DNA of 64,000 nucleotides from Maribacter sp. MMG018 (GCF_018100785.1 NZ_JAGJEC010000003.1:124001-188000), one strand, 5' to 3'. Counted from the first letter of the stretch, positions 47,711-56,639 are shown. The notes: generated by a model from the sequence alone, not told the origin. A program made the numbers and translations.

Positions 47711-49408
47711 ATGAATGGCACTCAATGGATTATATTCATACTCATAATACAAGTTATCCATTTTCTTGGAACATGGAAACTCTATGTAAAAGCAGGACGT
47801 AAAGCATGGGAGGCTGCAGTACCGGTGTACAACGCTATAGTTTTGATGCAAATAATAAACCGGCCAAAATGGTGGGTGGTCCTTTTGTTCATTCCTATCA
47901 TCAACCTTCTAATGTTTCCCGTTATTTGGGTGGAGACCATTCGTAGTTTTGGAAGAAACAGTGCTTTGGAATCTTGGCTGGTAGTTCTTACCCTAGGCCT
48001 TTATATTTTTTATGTCAATTACTCTTTGGATGTTACCTACATACCCGAAAGAAGCTTACACCCGAGAACAGCACTTGGAGAATGGGTAAGTTCTATTGTT
48101 TTTGCCGTGGTAGCGGCCACTTTGGTACACACCTATTTTATTCAACCGTACGTCATACCTACCGGTTCGCTAGAACGTACGCTAAGGGTGGGCGACTTCT
48201 TATTTGTGAGTAAATTTCATTACGGGGCAAGAACCCCGATGACCACGGTAGCAGCCCCTATGGTGCACGACACCCTACCTATATTGGGCATAAAATCATA
48301 TTTGAACAAACCTCAACTCCCCTATTTTAGATTACCTGGCTTCACCAAGATCGAAAGAAACGATATTGTAGTGTTCAGTTGGCCAGCAGATACCGTTCGG
48401 GTATTTTTCAAAAAAGAGGCAGGTGTAAAAAAACCTATCGACAAAAAATCGAACTATGTAAAACGATGTGTTGGTATACCTGGCGATTCCCTAGAGGTTA
48501 GAGACGGTTATGTTTTCATAAACGGCAAACAATTAGAATTGCCGGGCAGTGCAAAACCCCAATACGATTATATAGTATATGCCCAAAAAGGAGTATCCTC
48601 AAGATTATTGGATAATTTGGGTGTTACCGATTTTACAAGAAAATACGTTTCCGGTCCGCTGAACCAGGAACAGGGCCAAATTTTGAATAAATATTTGATC
48701 GGATACAACCAAACAAACGATGGCCAATTGGAAATCTACACCAAGGCCTCCGGTATACCGATAGACGTAATTAAAAAATACCGTCTTTCACTCAAAGAAA
48801 TAACCGATAGGGAACGTTTTGTTCCGTTAACCGATGAAATGGCAGCCACTTTACGCAAAGATTCTTCTATCGACTCTGTAGTGCGTCAAATAACCCCAAA
48901 AGGACAAAGAGGAAACAACCTTTTTCCTCAAAGCCCCGATTACCCGTGGAACTACAGTCAAATGGGACCTATTTACATTCCTGAAAAAGGAAGTACGGTC
49001 GCCTTAAACCTGAAGGTACTCCCCTTGTACAAGAAAATAATTAGGGAATACGAGGGCAATACATTAAGCGTAAGCGGAAACCAGATCCTTATCAACGGAG
49101 AGGTCGCCGATTCATATACCTTTAAACAAGATTACTATTGGATGATGGGTGACAACAGAGACCACTCGGAAGATAGCAGGGCTTGGGGATATGTACCGGA
49201 AAACCATATTGTAGGTACCCCTATTTTTATATGGATGAGTTTCGACAATTTTACCGAGAGCATAGGTAATTGGAGACCACGATGGGATCGTATCTTCACC
49301 ACCGTTAATGGTGACGGCGAACCACAATCTTACTTTAAATATTTTCTAATATTGCTTATAGCATATTTTGTAGGAAGTTGGTTATGGAAAAGAAAAAAGT
49401 CTAACTAG
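47711..49408 (+). CDS. lepB: Signal peptidase I (long Bacteroidota form)
   Basis: LepB removes signal peptides from exported proteins at the inner membrane. At 565 residues it is much longer than E. coli LepB. Residues about 1-110 hold three or four hydrophobic spans (DUF5684-like). The S26 catalytic region contains Ser153 in IPTGSLERTL and Lys251 in NYVKRCVGIPGDSLEVRDG. A long insertion of about 170 residues precedes the conserved DYYWMMGDNRDHSEDSRAWG, and a final membrane span follows. The Ser motif differs from the usual PTGSMEPTL at two positions. wbqC-like and DUF6122 genes follow closely. Confidence 0.95.
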   Translation: MNGTQWIIFILIIQVIHFLGTWKLYVKAGRKAWEAAVPVYNAIVLMQIINRPKWWVVLLFIPIINLLMFPVIWVETIRSFGRNSALESWLVVLTLGLYIFYVNYSLDVTYIPERSLHPRTALGEWVSSIVFAVVAATLVHTYFIQPYVIPTGSLERTLRVGDFLFVSKFHYGARTPMTTVAAPMVHDTLPILGIKSYLNKPQLPYFRLPGFTKIERNDIVVFSWPADTVRVFFKKEAGVKKPIDKKSNYVKRCVGIPGDSLEVRDGYVFINGKQLELPGSAKPQYDYIVYAQKGVSSRLLDNLGVTDFTRKYVSGPLNQEQGQILNKYLIGYNQTNDGQLEIYTKASGIPIDVIKKYRLSLKEITDRERFVPLTDEMAATLRKDSSIDSVVRQITPKGQRGNNLFPQSPDYPWNYSQMGPIYIPEKGSTVALNLKVLPLYKKIIREYEGNTLSVSGNQILINGEVADSYTFKQDYYWMMGDNRDHSEDSRAWGYVPENHIVGTPIFIWMSFDNFTESIGNWRPRWDRIFTTVNGDGEPQSYFKYFLILLIAYFVGSWLWKRKKSN

Positions 49409-49419
49409 TTTTTAAAAAG

Positions 49420-50046
49420 ATGCATCTTTTACATCCGGCATATTTTCCCAATATCGCTTTTTTCAGTGTTTTCATAAACGATAAAACAATATGGGAAACA
49501 CAAGACAATTTTCAGAAACAAACATATAGAAACAGAGCTTATATATGTACTGACAGGGGCCGCCATATGTTGAGCATTCCGATAATTCACGGTAAAACGG
49601 AAAAAGGAAGACAGCTCTACAAAGACGTTAAGATAGATAACTCGTACTCATGGCAGCGCCAACACTGGAGAACATTGGAAACGGCCTACAGGACTTCTCC
49701 TTTTTTTGAATTCTATGAAGACGAGATAAAACCGATTTACGAAAAAAAATTCAAATTTTTAATGGACATCAATCTTGAGTCCATAGCACTTATTTGTGAA
49801 GCTTTACAACTCCAAATGCCCGATGCAAAAACCTCTACCTTTGAACTAAACCCTAAAGAAGAGGATTTCAGGTTTTTGATAAATGCCAAACAAAGTGTCA
49901 ATTATACCGCCGACCATTATACACAGGTTTTTGGGGAGCGCCATGGTTTTATCCCCAACACCAGTATATTGGATGCACTATTTAATTTAGGCCCCAATAC
50001 GGTAAGCTATCTAAAGCAGGTGCAAATAAAAAAGCCCAATGATTAG
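49420..50046 (+). CDS. WbqC-family protein
   Basis: A 208-residue protein of the WbqC-like family (PF08889): HPAYFPNIAFFSVF, NFQKQTYRNRAYI, LSIPIIHGKT and WRTLETAYRTSPFFEFYED. Some family members lie in O-antigen clusters, but the biochemical role is not established, and in Flavobacteriaceae the gene is found next to lepB, as here. No signal peptide or membrane span. It starts 12 nt after lepB and overlaps the DUF6122 gene by 8 nt. Confidence 0.85.
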   Translation: MHLLHPAYFPNIAFFSVFINDKTIWETQDNFQKQTYRNRAYICTDRGRHMLSIPIIHGKTEKGRQLYKDVKIDNSYSWQRQHWRTLETAYRTSPFFEFYEDEIKPIYEKKFKFLMDINLESIALICEALQLQMPDAKTSTFELNPKEEDFRFLINAKQSVNYTADHYTQVFGERHGFIPNTSILDALFNLGPNTVSYLKQVQIKKPND

Positions 50047-50359
50047 ATTTTTTCTCCATTATGGCATTCATTTCATAGTACCCTTCATTATTGCATTTAT
50101 TTTTTTCAAACAATATAAGTGGAAAGTTGCCCTTATACTTTTAGCAGGTATCATCATAGATATAGATCATATATTGGCCGACCCAATTTTTGAAGCTGAT
50201 CGTTGTAGCATCAATTATCACCCCCTACACAGTTATTGGGCCATTGGTGTTTACCTTTTGATGCTATTATGGAAAAAGACCCGTATTTGGGGTATTGCCT
50301 TTCTAATACACATTATTGCGGACATTACAGACTGCCTACTCATTAGAACCAACCTTTAA
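50039..50359 (+). CDS. Small DUF6122-like membrane protein
   Basis: A 106-residue protein with about three or four short hydrophobic segments and several His/Asp residues in conserved positions (DIDHILADPIFE, HPLHSYWAIG, HIIADITDCL). These could bind a metal, as in the DUF457/YdjM membrane hydrolase group it resembles. It closes the lepB-wbqC run. Its last 24 nt overlap the convergent endonuclease-fold gene on the other strand. Function unknown. Confidence 0.75.
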   Translation: MIRFFLHYGIHFIVPFIIAFIFFKQYKWKVALILLAGIIIDIDHILADPIFEADRCSINYHPLHSYWAIGVYLLMLLWKKTRIWGIAFLIHIIADITDCLLIRTNL

Positions 50360-51349
50360 GGAAACCATTACAGGTTCGTGATCGGAAAGCCCTACATTAT
50401 AGTTCTTGTGCATTAATATATCGAAGGCCGGATCTGTTAATACAAAATCTATTCTCAATGGAAATCTCCAAAAATTAATGGTTCTTCCATAACCAAATCC
50501 TTTCTCCTCAAAACTATCCTTCAATCCTTCTCTTATGGTTCTATAGACACTAGAATACTGCGTGTTGTTAAAATCACCACAGATTATATTTTTATAAGGA
50601 GAACCTTTAGCATGCTCCACTAAAATTTCCGCTTGTTCTTGCTGCATGGAGAAAGAGCTTCTTAATCTCTTAAAAAGCTTATCGGACTCTTCCCTTTTTA
50701 TATTCCATGGTCTTACTTTTAAAGACTCTAAATGTAGGTTATAGAACCGTATAGTATCTTCTTTATAAACTATATCCGCATAAATAATGTTATTAATGGT
50801 GTTGGGAAGATTCAAAGACCCTTCTGATATTATAGGATATTTAGAGAGTATACTTTGTGTACTTTTATGTTCTTCGTAAGGGGTCTGGCTTATAAAAGGA
50901 TATTGCTTAAACTTTTTGCCCCAACTACCCCTATACTCTTGAAAGCAAATGACCCCAGGATCTTCCTCTTTGATAAAATCAACTATTTGCCCCCCTACAT
51001 CTGTGGCGTGTATAGAGTTCATGGCATTGAATTGCTGAGCATTGAAAGACATAATTTTAAGACCTTCTTCCGAGTTGTTTTCAGCCTTGCCGTTAAATAC
51101 CACAAACGACCCCAAAATAAAGTAACCAGCCACCAACACCACAAGGGACAACCATATAAGCCTTCTTTTAAACAGAAGCCAGTACACCAAGAAAACAATG
51201 TTCAACACTACGAGCAACGGCACCGCCAAACTCAAGAAAAATAGGCTTGCAATAGTGGTAAAGGGGACCACGCACGCCAATAACAAAGTAAGTGCTACGA
51301 CACTATTAAAACCATAGATGATTCGATTAAAAAAAGACAATCTTTTCAT
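50336..51349 (-). CDS. Membrane-anchored endonuclease/exonuclease/phosphatase-family protein
   Basis: A 337-residue protein. Three hydrophobic spans (about residues 10-85) lead into an EEP-fold domain with MSFNAQQFNA, VICFQEYRG (metal-binding Glu), FYNLHLES, IICGDFNNTQ and the catalytic GLSDHEPVMVSL. Substrates of membrane-anchored EEP proteins are uncertain (nuclease, phospholipase or phosphatase). It is the last gene of the leftward run from mutL and starts 7 nt after the second rhomboid gene. Confidence 0.87.
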   Translation of the reverse strand: MKRLSFFNRIIYGFNSVVALTLLLACVVPFTTIASLFFLSLAVPLLVVLNIVFLVYWLLFKRRLIWLSLVVLVAGYFILGSFVVFNGKAENNSEEGLKIMSFNAQQFNAMNSIHATDVGGQIVDFIKEEDPGVICFQEYRGSWGKKFKQYPFISQTPYEEHKSTQSILSKYPIISEGSLNLPNTINNIIYADIVYKEDTIRFYNLHLESLKVRPWNIKREESDKLFKRLRSSFSMQQEQAEILVEHAKGSPYKNIICGDFNNTQYSSVYRTIREGLKDSFEEKGFGYGRTINFWRFPLRIDFVLTDPAFDILMHKNYNVGLSDHEPVMVSLKVGSNE

Positions 51350-51356
51350 TCACCTA

Positions 51357-52229
51357 TTATTCCTTACCAGCTTTGAAAAGAAAATCCTTTTCAGCCTTTG
51401 AAAGGCTTTCATAACCAGATTTGCTGATTTTATCTAGAATGGCGTCTATTTTTTTCTGATGGCTCTGCGCATCATAGCTCTTTGATGAAGTTGAAGTTCG
51501 AGATTGTTTTTTATACACTGTTTTCAAAGGTGCTTTCTTCTCTGAACGTTTAAACAGATTGGCAACACCATCTACAAATTTCGAAAAACCAGCTCCTATA
51601 TCCGTTCCTTTAAAAAGTTGTCTTGCATATAAATACCCTAACAAAGCACCGCCCAAATGAGCTAAATGTCCTCCGGCATTTCCACTAGAGGGCAACTGAA
51701 TTAGATCCATAAGAACTACAAAGACACCTATATACCATAGCTTGACATTAAAAAAAATGACTCTTACCTCTTGATTGGGAATATAAGTACATATAAAAAT
51801 TAAAATGGCACTGGCACCTGCGGATGCCCCAATTAAATAGGCATTTACGTTAAAAAAAGCAGGAAAGATATTATACCCCAGTATAAAGAAAAGACCTCCC
51901 ATTATAACACCCAATAAATAAACGTTCAAAAAACGTTTCGGATCAAATAGGTTCAGAAATATGCGTCCCACAAAATAGATGAGCAACATGTTCCAAAATA
52001 AATGCCCCAAACCTCCATGAAAAAAAGAATAGGTGATTATGGACCACGGCTGTACAAGAAAATCAAAGAAATCATTTGGTAATTCAAACCATTGCACAAT
52101 GCTATTCTTTGAAATTCCGAACAGGAAGGGGACAAGAGCGTTCACAATGAACACCAACACATTCACAGCGATTAGCTTTTCCGCTATGCTTAACCTATTA
52201 AATTGATATCTTAAGTTTGTCTCCGTCAT
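51357..52229 (-). CDS. Rhomboid-family intramembrane protease with C-terminal cytosolic tail
   Basis: A 290-residue protein with about six membrane spans. The rhomboid pattern is seen in FFHGGLGHLFWNMLLIYF (His/Asn of helix 2) and HLAHLGGALLGYLYARQL (catalytic His). The serine region reads IGASAGASAIL rather than the classical GxSG. The last 90 residues form a polar tail with a predicted helical hairpin (KIDAILDKISKSGYESLSKA), like DUF6576. It follows another rhomboid gene by 3 nt. Protease activity is likely but the changed motif makes it less certain. Confidence 0.87.
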   Translation of the reverse strand: MTETNLRYQFNRLSIAEKLIAVNVLVFIVNALVPFLFGISKNSIVQWFELPNDFFDFLVQPWSIITYSFFHGGLGHLFWNMLLIYFVGRIFLNLFDPKRFLNVYLLGVIMGGLFFILGYNIFPAFFNVNAYLIGASAGASAILIFICTYIPNQEVRVIFFNVKLWYIGVFVVLMDLIQLPSSGNAGGHLAHLGGALLGYLYARQLFKGTDIGAGFSKFVDGVANLFKRSEKKAPLKTVYKKQSRTSTSSKSYDAQSHQKKIDAILDKISKSGYESLSKAEKDFLFKAGKE

Positions 52230-52232
52230 TCT

Positions 52233-52976
52233 TTAATTCCAACGGTTATTGTTAAACTGATTCTTTTTCCAATACCACATCATCAAAAATCCGAACAACG
52301 CCCCCCCTACATGTGCAAAATGCGCAATACCTTGTCCAAAAATACCATAGCCGGTTACTCCCGAAAACAGATCCAATCCTATTAACACAGGTATAAAAAA
52401 TTTGGCTTTAATGGGTATCGGAAGAAAAATAAGAAATAATTCGCTATTGGGATAAGACATTCCAAACGCCACCAAAATTCCATAAATAGCTCCTGAGGCC
52501 CCTACAGCTGGCGTATGGTAGGCACTTAAAAAGTTGTCTATCGTAGATTTACCTGCAATATTGTACCATTCTGTACTGTACTGTCCGCTCGAAACAATAT
52601 CCATAACGGTACTTTTCGGTATACCGGAATTCACCAAAGCGTTCATCCCCTCATTAAAATAATAATAATTGACCCCTGTATGGATCAATGCGGCACCCAA
52701 ACCTGCGGATAGATAAAAAAACAAAAACTTATTTCTACCCCACATACGTTCTAAAGGTGACCCAAAAGCATACAGAGCATACATATTAAATGCAATATGC
52801 ATAAAGCCCCCATGCATAAACATATGGGTAAGAATCTGCCATATACCAAAATTCTCGTTTTTGGGAAACCACAGAGAAAACCACTGGTACATTTGATCCC
52901 CGTAAATATTCGTTGCGATAAAAAACAAAATATTAATTATCAATAAATGTTTTATCGCCTCTGTTATTCTAGTCAT
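52233..52976 (-). CDS. Rhomboid-family intramembrane serine protease
   Basis: A 247-residue membrane protein with six spans and the full rhomboid signature: HMFMHGGFMHIAFNMYALY (helix 2 His and Asn), GASGAIYGILVAFG with the nucleophilic Ser in GxSG, and HFAHVGGALFGFLMMW with the catalytic His. Rhomboids cleave transmembrane substrates within the bilayer; targets here are unknown. The gene starts directly after the mutL stop and is followed 3 nt later by a second rhomboid gene, a pairing common in Flavobacteriia. Confidence 0.93.
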   Translation of the reverse strand: MTRITEAIKHLLIINILFFIATNIYGDQMYQWFSLWFPKNENFGIWQILTHMFMHGGFMHIAFNMYALYAFGSPLERMWGRNKFLFFYLSAGLGAALIHTGVNYYYFNEGMNALVNSGIPKSTVMDIVSSGQYSTEWYNIAGKSTIDNFLSAYHTPAVGASGAIYGILVAFGMSYPNSELFLIFLPIPIKAKFFIPVLIGLDLFSGVTGYGIFGQGIAHFAHVGGALFGFLMMWYWKKNQFNNNRWN

Positions 52977-54821
52977 TTATATAAATTTTCTATCAATATC
53001 ATTTTCTGTAATGGTAATATAAGTTCTTTTGTTAAAAGGGCTCAATGTAGCTTCTTTACACGCGAACAAATCATTTACCAAGCCTAATTGCGATGCATCG
53101 TCTAAAACCTCACCTGTTTTAACCGATAATGTTTTGGCCAATGTTTTTGCAAGCATATCACTTTGCGAAAAACTATCTTCGGAAACCTCCATTTGAAAGT
53201 CCGATATTAATTGCTCCATAACCATTTGTACCTCGCTTTCGGCAACCATCACGGGCACCCCCTTTATTTCAACGGCATCATCCTCTATACTACCAAAAAC
53301 AAAGCCTACGGCACAAAGGTTCTCCTTTATTTCCTTTAGTATCTCCAATTCTATTTTAGAAAACGATAATAAAAGTGGAAATAACAATTGTTGGCTAACC
53401 CCTTCCTTAATGGTCAGGTTCTTTAAAAAACCTTCATAAAGAACGCGCTGGTGTGCCCTACTCTGGTTAATGACGACCATTCCCGATTTTATAGTGGTAA
53501 CAATATACTTCTTGCGTAATTGAAAAGTGGTCGTAATTGTATCCGCAACATCTCTATCAGAATCAAAGATAGAACTATTGATCTCCTCTGATTCCACTTC
53601 AAAAGAACTTACTCCGCTATCAAAAGATTTTTTTTCCAGGCCCTGATACATATTCTCCCATCCCTTGGCACTGGTCTTGGTATAGCTCGGTGTACTTTTT
53701 GGAGAAGTGTCCTCCTTAAACGGATTAAAACCAACATCTACCGTTATACTTGGGGCCGGCGCATTCTTGTTTTTAAAATCATAGGGGGTTTCCAAGTTCT
53801 GGTCTTTATCAAAATCCAAGGAAGGTACCACATTAAATTGGCCCAGACTATGCTTTATGGTCGATTTTAAATAAGCATATAACGTATGCTCATCATCAAA
53901 TTTCACCTCTGTTTTTGTAGGGTGAATGTTAATATCTATAGTTGCCGGATCCACTTCTAAGCATATAAAATATCCTGGATGAGTGCCCGGTTTTATCAAC
54001 CCCTCGAAAGCACCCAATACTGCGTGGTGCAGGTACGGACTTTTTATAAACCTATTATTGGCGAAAAAAAACTGCTCCCCCCTACTCTTTTTGGCAAACT
54101 CGGGTTTTTGTATATACCCGGAAATCTTTACGACATTGGTCTCTTCGTTTACGGGAACCAACTTTTCATTCGCCTTTCTACCGAAAATATGAACGATCCT
54201 TTTTCTAAAATCGTTCGCGGGCAGATTAAACAGCTCTCCCCCATTGTTATAAAAATGAAATTCGATTTGCGGATGCGCCAGGGCCACCCTATGGAACTCA
54301 TCTGTGATATGCCTAAATTCTACCTGATCGGATTTTAAAAAATTACGTCTTGCAGGAATATTGAAAAATAGGTTTTTGACCAGCATAGAGGTTCCTTTTG
54401 GTACCACCGCTACTTCTTGGCTACAAATTTTGCTACCTTCTATTTTAATATGCGTGCCCACTTCTTGACCCTCTGTTCGGGTCATCATTTCAACATGGGC
54501 AATGGCAGCGATAGAAGCCAAAGCTTCTCCCCTAAACCCCTTGGTATTTAAATTAAAGAGGTCTTCCGCCTTTTGAATTTTAGAGGTGGCGTGGCGCTCA
54601 AAACTAAGCCTGGCGTCGGTATCGCTCATACCGATACCATTGTCCACTACCTGTATCAAGGTCTTTCCCCCGTCCTTAATAATCAATTTTATTTCTGTCG
54701 CCTTGGCATCAATAGCATTCTCCAGTAGTTCTTTAACTACGGATGCAGGACGCTGAACTACTTCTCCTGCTGCAATCTGATTGGCAACATGATCTGGTAA
54801 AAGTCTAATAATATCTGCCAT
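52977..54821 (-). CDS. mutL: DNA mismatch repair protein MutL
   Basis: MutL couples MutS mismatch recognition to strand removal. The 614-residue protein has the GHKL ATPase (IAAGEVVQRPASVVKELLEN, VDNGIGM, TKGFRGEALASIAAI), the transducer domain with NNRFIKSPYLHHAV and INIHPTKTEVKFDDE, a linker and a C-terminal dimerisation domain. The stretch that normally holds the endonuclease motif DQHAxxExxxxE reads NQSRAHQRVLYE, so the metal-binding Asp, His and first Glu are replaced. The gene is followed without spacing by a rhomboid gene and preceded by a small membrane protein gene. Confidence 0.95.
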   Translation of the reverse strand: MADIIRLLPDHVANQIAAGEVVQRPASVVKELLENAIDAKATEIKLIIKDGGKTLIQVVDNGIGMSDTDARLSFERHATSKIQKAEDLFNLNTKGFRGEALASIAAIAHVEMMTRTEGQEVGTHIKIEGSKICSQEVAVVPKGTSMLVKNLFFNIPARRNFLKSDQVEFRHITDEFHRVALAHPQIEFHFYNNGGELFNLPANDFRKRIVHIFGRKANEKLVPVNEETNVVKISGYIQKPEFAKKSRGEQFFFANNRFIKSPYLHHAVLGAFEGLIKPGTHPGYFICLEVDPATIDINIHPTKTEVKFDDEHTLYAYLKSTIKHSLGQFNVVPSLDFDKDQNLETPYDFKNKNAPAPSITVDVGFNPFKEDTSPKSTPSYTKTSAKGWENMYQGLEKKSFDSGVSSFEVESEEINSSIFDSDRDVADTITTTFQLRKKYIVTTIKSGMVVINQSRAHQRVLYEGFLKNLTIKEGVSQQLLFPLLLSFSKIELEILKEIKENLCAVGFVFGSIEDDAVEIKGVPVMVAESEVQMVMEQLISDFQMEVSEDSFSQSDMLAKTLAKTLSVKTGEVLDDASQLGLVNDLFACKEATLSPFNKRTYITITENDIDRKFI

Positions 54822-54823
54822 TA

Positions 54824-55120
54824 TCAGGAAAAAAATATAGAGAGGTCAAAATCTATGATATATAGAAAAATAAAGATGAGCACCCCTAGAATTATTAAAA
54901 AACGAATTTTAACATTACGGTCACCTTTCCTTTTTGTGTCCTCTAGAGCATTACTGATCTTATTTTTAAGTCCCCTTTGGTTACCGAGGGTGCTTCTAAA
55001 TTGATCGAACTTCGGTTCAATTTTATATGGATTACCCTTGCCTTTATCATCAAAAAACCTAGGATTGTACTCAAACTTCCTGTTTTTTCGTAAACGCGTT
55101 ATTTTACTTAGCATCCCCAT
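54824..55120 (-). CDS. Small basic single-span membrane protein (often mislabelled riboflavin synthase beta)
   Basis: About 98 residues. A basic N-terminal half with KNRKFEYNPRFFDDKGKGNP and many Lys/Arg is followed by one C-terminal transmembrane helix (FLIILGVLIFIFLYIIDF). Homologues in Flavobacteriaceae are often annotated as riboflavin synthase beta subunit, apparently because ribH is the neighbour; nothing in the sequence supports that. I start at the ATG at 55120 (MGMLSKITR); ATGs at 55129 and 55114 are also possible. mutL begins 2 nt after its stop. About 140 bp without a gene separates it from ribH. Confidence 0.75.
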   Translation of the reverse strand: MGMLSKITRLRKNRKFEYNPRFFDDKGKGNPYKIEPKFDQFRSTLGNQRGLKNKISNALEDTKRKGDRNVKIRFLIILGVLIFIFLYIIDFDLSIFFS

Positions 55121-55264
55121 ATTCCTCAAAGTTACTTAAATTCAAAAAATGCGGTGTACAAGGAATGCCAAAATTTGTTAACAGAATTCCTCTTTCAAAA
55201 GCTATAGGAAACAATTTATCCCTACAAACATAAAAACTAAGATAATCGGATCGAAAAAACCGGG

Positions 55265-55747
55265 TTACTTACCCAATACAGCCATTTTAATGGCTGCGAT
55301 GGCCGCTTCCGAACCTTTGTTGCCATATTTTCCACCACTACGGTCAATGGCCTGTTGCATGTTGTTATCCGTTAACACACAAAAAATTACAGGTATGTCG
55401 TGTAAAACGTTCAAGTCTTTAATGCCCTGTGCAGTAGCATCACAAACAAAATCAAAATGCTTGGTCTCTCCTTGAATAACACTGCCAATCGCAATTACGG
55501 CATCTACATTTTCTTGATGCAACATTTTTTTACAACCAAAGGTAAGCTCAAAACTACCAGGAACGTTCCATCTAACAATATTGGATGATTGCGCCCCACA
55601 ATCCAACAAGGTTTCCTCGGCCCCTTTATACAACCCTTCCGTTATATTCGAGTTCCATTCAGAAACAACAATCCCAAACCGAAGATTCTTCGCGTTTGGG
55701 ACTGTAGCCTTGTCGTAATCTGACAAATTTTTATTCTTTGTGGCCAT
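55265..55747 (-). CDS. ribH: 6,7-dimethyl-8-ribityllumazine synthase
   Basis: RibH condenses 5-amino-6-ribitylaminouracil with 3,4-dihydroxybutanone 4-phosphate, the penultimate step to riboflavin. The 160-residue protein has the expected length and motifs: VVSEWNSNITEGLYKGA, VPGSFELTFGCKKM, IGSVIQGETKHFDFVCDA and the C-terminal GGKYGNKGSEAA. Its start codon overlaps the stop of the upstream TPR protein gene by one base (TAATG), so they are translationally coupled. Confidence 0.96.
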   Translation of the reverse strand: MATKNKNLSDYDKATVPNAKNLRFGIVVSEWNSNITEGLYKGAEETLLDCGAQSSNIVRWNVPGSFELTFGCKKMLHQENVDAVIAIGSVIQGETKHFDFVCDATAQGIKDLNVLHDIPVIFCVLTDNNMQQAIDRSGGKYGNKGSEAAIAAIKMAVLGK

Positions 55748-56514
55748 TACGCTCCACTTTTGGCAATTCCTATAAAGGCATCGATAGAACGAGCTTCATC
55801 TGAACTGGAAAATTCATTCTTAATTCTCTCGAAATATTTTAAAGCTTTGGCCTTATCACCCATTTCAAGGGCAGTTACTCCCGCTTTATACAAAAATTTC
55901 GGTGTCGTATACTCATTGGTACTATGTGCAATGGCGGCCTCATAATATTCCAAAGCATACTTGGGATCGTTCAATTGCATAAAAGCATCTCCCATACCAC
56001 CTTTGGCAAGAGCACCCAAAATCTCATCGTCTGACTTAAATTCTTCTAAATAGTCAACGGCCTCTTCATATTTGTTCATATTCAAATAAGCCATACCAGC
56101 AGAATAATTTGCCAAATTGGCCGCTTTTGTGCCACTGTATTCCTCTATTATATCCAAGAAACCATATTTACCCTCGGCACCTTCAAGAGCCAAAGTAAAC
56201 AGTGAATCTTTGGCAGTAGTACTTGCCAAGGCTTGATCAAAATATTGTTGTGGGTAGTACATTTCATTTGCCGCACTAGCTTCTTTGGGATTTTGTACAA
56301 ATTGACTGTACGCCAAGTAACCCAACACACCAATTGCGATAACCCCAATAGCTCCTAAAATGTAGCTTTGATTTCTTGAAACCCATTCTTCGGTCTTGGA
56401 TGCACTCTCGTCCAAAGTACTGAATACCTCAGCCGTTGTACTTTCTTGCTCTTCAAACTCCTGAGCCTCAACCTTGGTTTTAGGTTTAAATCCTCTTTTC
56501 TTATATGTTGCCAT
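55747..56514 (-). CDS. Single-span membrane protein with TPR repeats
   Basis: A 255-residue protein from the ATG at 56514 (MATYKKRGFK). An upstream ATG at 56562 would place the promoter inside the gene. A charged N-terminus of about 65 residues precedes one transmembrane helix (ILGAIGVIAIGVLGYLAYSQF) and a periplasmic TPR domain (ANYSAGMAYLNMNKYEEAVDYL, ALEYYEAAIAHS, ALEMGDKAKALKYFERI). The layout resembles YfgM/UPF0070-type proteins that work with the secretion chaperone network, but a specific role is inference. It is the first gene of the leftward ribH-mutL-rhomboid run. Confidence 0.85.
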   Translation of the reverse strand: MATYKKRGFKPKTKVEAQEFEEQESTTAEVFSTLDESASKTEEWVSRNQSYILGAIGVIAIGVLGYLAYSQFVQNPKEASAANEMYYPQQYFDQALASTTAKDSLFTLALEGAEGKYGFLDIIEEYSGTKAANLANYSAGMAYLNMNKYEEAVDYLEEFKSDDEILGALAKGGMGDAFMQLNDPKYALEYYEAAIAHSTNEYTTPKFLYKAGVTALEMGDKAKALKYFERIKNEFSSSDEARSIDAFIGIAKSGA

Positions 56515-56534
56515 CTCTAATTTTATTGGTCGCG

Positions 56535-56562
56535 CAAAAATAAAGTTTTTATTGAAATCCAA
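56535..56562 (-). promoter_or_regulatory. Predicted promoter of the TPR-ribH-mutL run
   Basis: On the minus strand: TTG at 56562-56560, 17 nt, then TATTTTTG at 56542-56535. This is an exact consensus match ending 20 nt before the TPR gene's ATG. Confidence 0.65.
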
Positions 56563-56586
56563 TAGTGTATTTATTCGTTATTTTTG
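56552..56586 (+). promoter_or_regulatory. Predicted promoter of recF
   Basis: TATTTTTG at 56579-56586 matches TAnnTTTG. TTG at 56552-56554 is 24 nt upstream, slightly long. It overlaps the divergent promoter of the TPR-ribH run. Confidence 0.45.
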
Positions 56587-56639
56587 GAAGCCCTAGTAGC
56601 TATTTCACATTCACGGATAAAAAAAATGGATATTTTTTA

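Noticed and set aside
54824-55120. Riboflavin synthase subunit beta
   Set aside because: The sequence is a basic segment plus one transmembrane helix; the real lumazine synthase is the neighbouring ribH.
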